DNA from: Trichopria drosophilae
Lineage: Eukaryota; Arthropoda; Insecta; Hymenoptera; Diapriidae
Direction: 5' to 3'
Assembly: GCA_030407085.1 (NCBI GenBank)
Contig: CM059582.1
Location: 206,180,001 to 206,244,000, forward strand
DNA length: 64,000 nucleotides
A model generated the notes under the pieces. It had not been told where the DNA came from. It did no database searches and saw nothing but the letters and a program-made list of their open reading frames with translations. Below are positions 57,801-64,000 of the stretch, piece after piece. How positions within the stretch are numbered: position 1 is the first letter of the stretch; the number at the start of each line of letters is the position of its first letter. Position numbers and translations under genes: made by a program.

Positions 57801-58625
57801 AAATTTTATAATGAGACGTGATCAATATTTACAGTGTGATGAGCAATAATAGTCTGGAGCGTCACAGACAATATTAATTTTTAGAGACATGATTTTGCTA
57901 ATCGAATTGATATTATTGGTTGGTATATTTCCAAACTAGTCTCCAAATCTGAATTACTACAATTTTAAGATTAGATAAAAATTGATAATAATCCTAAATG
58001 TGTATCTTGTTTAATTGAAAGACACTAGCTAGACAGAAAAGAAGGGGGCGCCACTTCTCCCACTCCCCTTAGTTGCGTTATGTTTGTTACGTCACAGCAG
58101 GCCCTTTCTGAGGCCTGTAAGGTGGGGGAAAAAGAGAGCGGCAACAAAATATAGCAAGACACAATTATACCGGGACTCTACTGTATAATGTTATGATCAT
58201 ACAAGACCAAGACTCCAAGACCGGAAGTTCTTTTTACGATTGCTACTGCTAAGAACGATCACATATCAGCTTATTAATATCCTTAAGACATCCTTAAGAC
58301 GTAGGACGACTTGATGAAGATAACCGGATGATAAAAGTGGACATTTGGACAGTCCTTGAGTTCATCTACTATTTTTGCAGTATATTTTTTATTAATGATA
58401 AACAACTTTCTTCACTTTAATACTTACCAGTACTCGTCAAAAGTCCAGTTCCCAGCCAAGGTTTCAAGTACTGATATTCGAGGCTTTTGTCTATATGTAA
58501 GCTGCTACTGAGTAGCGGTTGAACAGCTTCAACTCGATATAAGAATATAAAAGGTCGACTTCCAACCCAGACTAGATAAATGTCTCCAAACTCTTTGCTC
58601 CACTGGACTAGGCGTTTGAAGAAAA
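51814..58625 (-). CDS. Cytochrome P450, CYP4 family (N-terminal exon not found)
   Basis: Exons in order: 58428-58625, 56986-57171, 53861-53930, 53365-53491, 52877-53116, 52595-52757, 51814-52157, all in frame with GT..AG, giving about 441 residues. The CYP4 family usually has about 500, so roughly 60-70 N-terminal residues (membrane anchor and proline hinge) are missing and probably lie beyond 64000. Seen: [16 protein letters not shown] (helix C), ALDMICGCAM, helix [20 protein letters not shown] (ExxR), FRPERF, and the haem loop [17 protein letters not shown] with the Cys ligand. A haem-thiolate monooxygenase, expected on the ER membrane; CYP4 enzymes act on fatty acids, hydrocarbons or xenobiotics, but the substrate cannot be read here. 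The large intron 53931-56985 holds a THEG-type gene on the other strand. Confidence 0.93.
52345..52510. repeat. GC-rich island in the last P450 intron
   Basis: A GC-rich stretch unlike its surroundings, with the palindrome GCGCATGCGC at 52422-52431 and phrases like the interiors of the CAGTR MITEs ('ggtagagggggtacggttcc'). Probably a MITE remnant; no clean TIRs. Confidence 0.4.
54484..56654 (+). CDS. THEG-repeat protein, sperm-associated type, nested in a P450 intron
   Basis: Exons 54484-54555, 54696-54806, 55488-55710, 56106-56307, 56486-56654 give 777 nt, 258 residues, with consistent phases. Start [18 protein letters not shown]; end IILKPPQEI before TAA; AATAAA near 56763. The mark of the family is a repeated RxxxLxxPR unit: [64 protein letters not shown] and a decayed [15 protein letters not shown] (SPMAP2) proteins are testis-specific and bind axonemal microtubules in sperm flagella; the tail here is very basic ([13 protein letters not shown]). 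The exon 2 donor (AAG|GTTCGT) and exon 3 acceptor (AAAAAG) are weak, so an extra exon between 54807 and 55487 is possible. It lies antisense within the P450 intron 53931-56985. Confidence 0.75.
55236..55440. repeat. MITE-like fragment
   Basis: 'ggtcggaactcccttattgtctg' type phrases occur twice (about 55236 and 55290), followed by a GC-rich stretch like other CAGTR MITE interiors. The TIRs are not resolved. Just to the left, 55075-55215 resembles the middle of the 49.4-50.7 kb family. Confidence 0.35.
55845..55895 (+). other. Degenerate tRNA-like sequence
   Basis: TGGTGTAGTTTGCC then TGTGGTTCAAGTCCCGGTA at about tRNA spacing, followed by a T-run. Too short between the boxes for a normal tRNA; a tRNA-derived remnant. 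Confidence 0.35.
58015..58187. mobile_element. CAGTR-type MITE, partial
   Basis: The right end CCGGGACTCTACTG-TA and a GC-rich interior with 'gttacgtcacagcag' fit the family. The matching left terminus is missing or diverged. In the first intron seen of the P450 gene. Confidence 0.45.
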
Positions 58626-60228
58626 CTGTGAACAAACAAAAAAATCACATTTAGAGAACATTGTTTAAAGGCATGGATGAATAATTTGTATATCAATCAA
58701 ATTTATGAATACTCTAATATTTACAGTTCATATTTTATTTAGCATTGGTGCAATTTACTTCTAACATTTATGAAGTAGTTTGAGATATTCGTTAAGTCTT
58801 CCATCCATCATTAGATTTTCACGTGAAATGATCAATGGAATGGTCAACATCAATGGAACAGAACTGGGAGATGAAGAGAATCATACAATCATATTCCAGG
58901 TATCGAACTTAGAACATAACTACAACTGAATTGAATACCTAAACGATTAAGATATCAATACTCTTATCTGATTGTGGAGATTTGAAAAAATAAAAGGTAT
59001 AGAGCTATCAAACTATGGAAACATAAACTTAAACCATAAAAATAAGTGTAAGAATTAATCTAGGGAAATAAGAAGGGATTTTAAAAAAGGATTAAAACAG
59101 TTATTAGCAACAATCCTAATATAGTTGCGATTAAGAAACCTGCTTGATCATGGTCCTAATGCTGTATTTATTATAACTAATTCTCTGAAAATTAGCATGA
59201 TCTATTGAGCAAGCAATAACCTCCAAGTGTGCAGCTCGAACCGAATTGCAGTACAAATACAACTTAAGAGAGATACAAGATTTATACATCCGGATGTAAC
59301 AGGATAAATACGAAATAGTTAGATGCACGTCCTAACAAATATCCAATCATGATGGGCAGATTGTCGGAAGATTTGAAGGTACTCTTAGGTTTCGTACTAC
59401 GCTTTTTCCCAATTATTGCATAAACTTTTATCACAGACAAATTGAGTGACGGATCATTATGATCATCCATCCATCTGACATTATCAACACGGATTATGAT
59501 AAAGCACTATGTTTAGGATGACAGTGCCCTATTGAAAATTTCCATGTAATTTCGATTACTTGGTCAAACCACGTAGCCAATTTTAGTCGGACAACATATG
59601 GAATCCAAAAGGTCAAACCATGAAATTTTTGCCGTTTTGACCTTGTCACTAGATCAAAAACCAATAGATGACCACGTGGTCATTTTCTTTTTTGTAATGT
59701 TGACCGCAACTACACGGTCCTAGTACTTGGTTTATACAATATGGTCAAAATCACCTGGAAATTTTCAGTAAGATAATCAAGAGCCTAGAAAACATTAAGT
59801 AACTGATATTGTCATCTAACATCATGCTGAATCGACGTAATCCTCAATTAATTATCTTCTTCTATCATTTTCATCCATCGATATCCGCTTGTATACAATT
59901 TAAAAGTAGTTTTAAAGATTTGGTTTCTAATACGGAATCCTATGGAGCATCCAGGGATTTTGGACCCTATGACTGGAAAAAATTGTCTGTATTTTCTCGA
60001 ACAAATCTACCATTCCACTCGAATCAAATGAATGCTGTACTAGCAGTCGTTATACCCACTAGTTCGTGTTAGATCCAAACTATCGAGAACTGGGATATTA
60101 AACATCGCCAACTAAATGAGTTGCGACCAACATTCTTTATGGAAATTTCAATCATCGAAATCCCATGTAATATTGGATTGAAATAAACAAATCCCGTCTG
60201 TTCTCTTTGCCTTCCACATAAAGATGTG
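58626..60228. other. No gene seen; probable P450 intron
   Basis: No frame resembles the missing P450 N-terminus. 59500-59790 has recurring 'ggtcaaaccatg / accacgtggtcat / gaccgcaactacacggtc' phrases with inverted symmetry, suggesting a diverged palindrome. Confidence 0.3.
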
Positions 60229-60420
60229 CAGTGGAACCTCGATATAAGAACCATATCCGTTTCGTGCATCCCCTCCCAGCATCGATGTACTCTTGAGAAG
60301 GGAATTGAATATTCCCCTTTTCTTGCCTGAACTGTTCGGCAAGTCCTTCCGTTGCGATATTTCGAATATTCATAGTCAGTGTAACCTCAAAAAACGTGTT
60401 CTTCTATCGAGGCTCTACGG
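60229..60420. mobile_element. MITE with TIR CAGTGGAACCTCGATATAAG
   Basis: CAGTGGAACCTCGATATAAG at the left, 'ctatcgaggctctacgg' at the right with TA following. Interior phrases ('gaaccatatccgtttcgtgc') parallel the 28385-28688 element. Confidence 0.65.
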
Positions 60421-60438
60421 TAGAGGGGAATCCCAAAT

Positions 60439-60480
60439 CAAAGAGAGAGAGAGAGAGGGGGGGAGAGAGAGAGAGAGAGA
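60439..60480. repeat. (GA)n microsatellite
   Basis: Uninterrupted AGAGAG and GGGGAG runs. Confidence 0.85.
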
Positions 60481-60692
60481 TCTAGAATAGATAATCAAAT
60501 GCTGATAAATTTAAAAAACACTACATAACACGATTTTGTCAACATATTAAAATCTAAATCATTGCAAACCTATTTAGGTGAGTTATCAGTGAACACTAAA
60601 TATGACATATAGTTTGGGTTCATGACAAAAGTGTATTGATCTCGTCAAAATATTTAGTTTAAGATATACGCAAACATCCTTACTTTGGAGTA

Positions 60693-60944
60693 CAGTAAGA
60701 TCTCCCTTGATGGGATGGGTCGGTTCTCGGTTCAACCTCTTAATGGGCCGCGTGAGGGATGGTATCGTTCCCCCTCTACTGCGGCGTTTACCGCTGGGCC
60801 AGTGAACTACGCACATGCACAATGTTACATATACATATGCGTGGGGGGTCGGGGAGGCACGCGTTCGCCCAAAAATAGAACGGCATCTGGCCGCTCAACA
60901 GAATGTTCCCTTAAAGAGAAAGCCCATCAAGGGAGATCTTAATG
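60693..60944. mobile_element. MITE with TIR CAGTAAGATCTCCCTTGATG
   Basis: CAGTAAGATCTCCCTTGATG and CATCAAGGGAGATCTTAATG, flanked by TA. 252 bp, GC-rich interior with 'gggtcggttctcggttc', parallel to other family members. Confidence 0.8.
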
Positions 60945-61808
60945 TACCATAAGAAAGTTTCTATTCCTACGAGTCATAAAATTTCTAATGGTATCAAACT
61001 TTGGAGTTTGGAAAAATTACTTTTCAAACGCACCGTCGTTAATAAAACATGTCCAAATAGTCGGGAAATTAAGTATTCGATTGTTTGAATGAATATTCAC
61101 TACATTATGAAGACCCGTCTTATTAAATGTTCACAATAACGAGATTCATTGTCTTCGGTAGTTTAAAACAACTTAAAAAAAGTTTGATAACATTGTTGAA
61201 AGGCAAAATGCCCAGACTAACGTATAAAAATAATTTGGCGGTTTCGTTTGAGAGATCTGGCCAAAATGGTCGGTATTAATAATGCGTCAATTTGACCACG
61301 TGGTCCGTTGTGGCACGTTCGCCTCGTTTTTCACTTAGTGCACTAATGGTCTACGTCTATTAATTCTTCTGTCGTCGCTGTCCGTATAGTTCGTTTGCCG
61401 GTCATTAACCCAATGGCTGGTCGACTGGTTGCGCAAGTGACGCGTGCTTCCTCTCTGTCGATCCTGTCTATACGATCGTCTGTCTCTGTCCACTTGCAAC
61501 TATTTGCGCTGCAGGCTAGTATTGTGTACAGTCTATGCACGATAAGGCAAGGCATGCAGCTTGAAGGTCTAGCGGCGCCACGGCCGAACGGACGTTGACC
61601 GCAAAAAACACGCATATCTTTTCCTCACGCACGCGTCAATTGCATTGCGTAAAAATGGAACGGATTTTTGTCGTCCACGAGGCCATACGGTCGGGATTCC
61701 AGAAGGAATGACCGAGGGTCGAGGCGAGATGTCTACGGGATGTAGACCTTGGACGCATCGACGTCCTTCGACTGCTATGAGGACGAGTCGTCTTTGTTTT
61801 CACCTCCT

Positions 61809-61831
61809 CATATATATATATATATATATTT
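61809..61831. repeat. (TA)n microsatellite
   Basis: About eleven TA units. Confidence 0.85.
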
Positions 61832-61892
61832 AAATATACCTGCTGAGAAATCGCGAGAAGATGCACGCGCTTGTGAAAGTCCTCGCGTGCAC

Positions 61893-62420
61893 GGGGTCGA
61901 CGGTTCCGACGGGGGTCGCTTGCTAGTTATACGACGAACGCTTTGTTTTTTTTGCTCCTGGGACCGGTTCGTAACTGCCGATTAACCCGTTATGGGACCA
62001 ACACATGGTCAGCTTTGTCTTGGGGAATCATAGGGGCTCGTCTAGTCAGACGTCATTTTCACAAAGGTCTTTGCCGTTCCACCTGGTCGATTCCTGGACA
62101 TTTATCGATGTCGACGCCACCGTTGGAATCGGTGGATAGGCATGGAGTCACTGGAAAATCGAAATTTACTAATTGTTTGAAAACATCTGATGTCGAATGT
62201 GATGGAGTTTCGAAAAATCAGTTGACTAGTTACATGATGAACGAATTATTTTATTGCTCCTGAGATCAGTTCGTAACTACCGATTAACCGTTCATGGGGT
62301 CAACACACGGTCAGCTTGTCTAGTCGGGCTTCATTTTCACATTGGTCATTGCTAAATGATATCGACGGTTCCGTTGGTGTTCATGGATTTGATGGAAAAA
62401 TGATTTGTTACCAGTTTTTT
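61893..62420. repeat. Diverged tandem repeat, unit about 303 bp
   Basis: 'ttgctcctgggaccggttcgtaactgccgattaacc' (from about 61947) recurs as 'ttgctcctgagatcagttcg...' (from about 62250). The following CACATGGTCAGC / CACACGGTCAGC and 'gtcattttcacaaagg / ttcattttcacattgg' keep register. A 5' partial unit starts near 61893 (GGTCGACGGTTCC). No coding frame is shared by the units. Confidence 0.55.
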
Positions 62421-62429
62421 TAAAACAGT

Positions 62430-63140
62430 GTGCCGGAGTCTAAATTAGACGGTTATCTCTCTGACTTACTTTCATTCATCCTGTGCATTTGCCAATTCGA
62501 TTACTGGTCGTCAATGGTCTTGAAAAGAGTGACAAATTTCTCAATCCTTATTAATAGAGGTTGTACTCAAGGATAAGATTGAAAGGTTTGAGTATATTGG
62601 AAGTCAATGGTCTTTTCATGGAAGTCTAAGCATTTAGAGTATTTGAGTGTAGTTTGATAGCTTGCTTGATTTTCTTTTTTTGCTTCTGATAATTTTGTGA
62701 TTAGAAATGTCGAAAAGTTTCTTTCAGAGAAATCAGTTATTGTTGGATATTTGTTCTATTACATGGAGTTAGTAAAACTTTACTGGCATTGTTCGAGATG
62801 AATCCATCATAAAGCAACATATAATTTTATTCACGATGCATATGTTTAAACCAGTGTTTGATTTGTTCATGCTTGTGGTTAGGAAAAGTCAGAGAGGTTA
62901 TGAACAATTCTATTTTTTGTTAAATTTTTCCAACTCTTTAAATGAGGATAATTCCTAGATTTGAGATATTTACAATGCGGAGTGCATTAAAAAAATAGCC
63001 TTGTTACTCGGGACTCGTCATGATTTCGACAAACTAGGTGGGAATAATTTCCAAAATCGCTCTGGAGTCTTTCAGGATTTGAGTTCTCCCGAAATTTCAG
63101 TGATGTTGTGCAATATATTGTACTTATTTTCAATGACTTA
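62430..63140. other. No gene seen
   Basis: AT-rich, short frames only, no recognised repeat. Confidence 0.3.
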
Positions 63141-63145
63141 CAAGA

Positions 63146-63354
63146 CCTCGCTTGTTCGACAATGCCGGACCTCGCTCATTCGACAATGGGCGGAGACTTT
63201 TCCTCTTCCATATATCCACTACGTCGGCGTATGCTCGTACAAAGGATTGAACCAATCACATTTGTGCGACGGTATAGCGGGCGTGGTTACAGCAATGTCG
63301 AACTAGCGAGGTCGAGGGTGCGCGACTGAAACTGACCATGTCGAACAAGCGAGG
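63146..63354. mobile_element. Palindromic element, CCTCGCTTGTTCGACA ends
   Basis: CCTCGCTTGTTCGACAATG at the left and CATGTCGAACAAGCGAGG at the right. A second inner pair 'cctcgctcattcgacaatg' and 'aatgtcgaactagcgagg' makes each arm a tandem duplicate of its own terminus. 209 bp, non-coding. Confidence 0.7.
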
Positions 63355-63359
63355 TTATA

Positions 63360-64000
63360 CCCCGTTAAATGTGTATTATTTTTTATACAATTAAACAAAA
63401 TTCCAAACCATTTTTTTCGGTAAAAATAAAAACTATTCAAATTAGTAGTCCAGAAATTGAAATACACGAAAGTGGAACATAACAAAAATGACAGGTCGTT
63501 TCTCCATCTAGCTTTTTATTGTTAAAATATTGTCTAAATTTGAAAATCTGCCTTTTTGTAGTATTTCTTTCGTAATGATGTTAGATGTCGTATTTGATCA
63601 GAAATTTTCAGGTTAGGTTCTAAAATTAATGAATTCTGTTTAAATTTGAAGAAGATTCCATTCACGTTCCCATTTCAAGTCACAATTATCAAACAATAAA
63701 GAAAGAAAAGCTCTGAAGCACAACACGGTGTTGTTTAGCCTCGATTCCTATCGCTGAGTACTTAATATCGCGGTCGTGCATATTATTGGCGAGAATCAGA
63801 GTCGTCGGCGACACGTGCACGTGTATGCAAGTATATCATGCGCAGAGCTGTCTTTGGACTCCCGCCCCCGATCTGTCCACTGACTGGGACCTATGGTAGA
63901 GTTTCTTGATTCGACCGATCGCAGCTTCGAGTCGAATGGCCTCGACCTGTTTCCCTTTTCCTTTCCTTTATTTCTTGTCATCTTGGGCGAGATATCACTT
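63360..64000. other. No gene seen
   Basis: The last 280 bases are more GC-rich (with CACGTGCACGTG near 63812) and could be upstream sequence of a neighbouring gene. No exon can be supported. Confidence 0.25.

Noticed and set aside
61343..61866. Candidate N-terminal exon of the P450 on the minus strand
   Set aside because: Neither frame there contains a membrane anchor or the proline-rich hinge expected of CYP4, and no donor in the right phase was seen.

Overview
The window looks like an insect nuclear chromosome segment: AT-rich, with intron-split genes (GT..AG) and dense interspersed repeats. The LINE families and gene complement fit Hymenoptera, but I cannot name the species, and that assignment is inference.

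Layout. 1-2.9 kb: repeat debris and the terminal exon of an unidentified + strand gene. 3.3-13.7 kb: a complete five-exon minus-strand nucleotide-sugar transporter of the SLC35B4/Efr type, whose 8.9 kb first intron is filled with nested repeats. 14-28.7 kb: no host gene recognised; LINE, DIRS-like and many palindromic elements. 28.9-31.6 kb: a minus-strand SWIM zinc-finger exon and a TPR gene. 31.8-41.3 kb: MITEs, a gypsy-like pol fragment and a structurally intact 4.6 kb hAT transposon (matched TIRs, perfect 8-bp target duplication, complete four-exon transposase gene). 41.8-43.4 kb: a second TPR gene, a head-to-head paralogue of the first. 44.9-50.7 kb: LINE remnants, tRNA-like sequence, a long palindrome and a cluster of TTAA-flanked elements. 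51.8-58.6 kb: seven exons of a CYP4-type cytochrome P450 on the minus strand, its N-terminal exon not found in the window, with a five-exon THEG-repeat gene nested on the opposite strand in one intron. 58.6-64 kb: intronic or intergenic sequence with MITEs and a diverged tandem repeat.

The host genes do not form one pathway. The standout features are the divergent TPR pair, whose N-terminal motif resembles the start of vertebrate IFIT proteins; the intact hAT between them; the SWIM exon enclosed by an inverted repeat carrying CTCF-like sites where the last exon of one TPR gene would be expected; and several palindromic repeat families that repeatedly carry a GATGGCGG motif. Exon borders were read by eye from splice signals and reading-frame continuity. 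Total coding lengths are divisible by three for SLC35B4 (1008 nt), hAT (2256), the + strand TPR gene (1365) and THEG (777).
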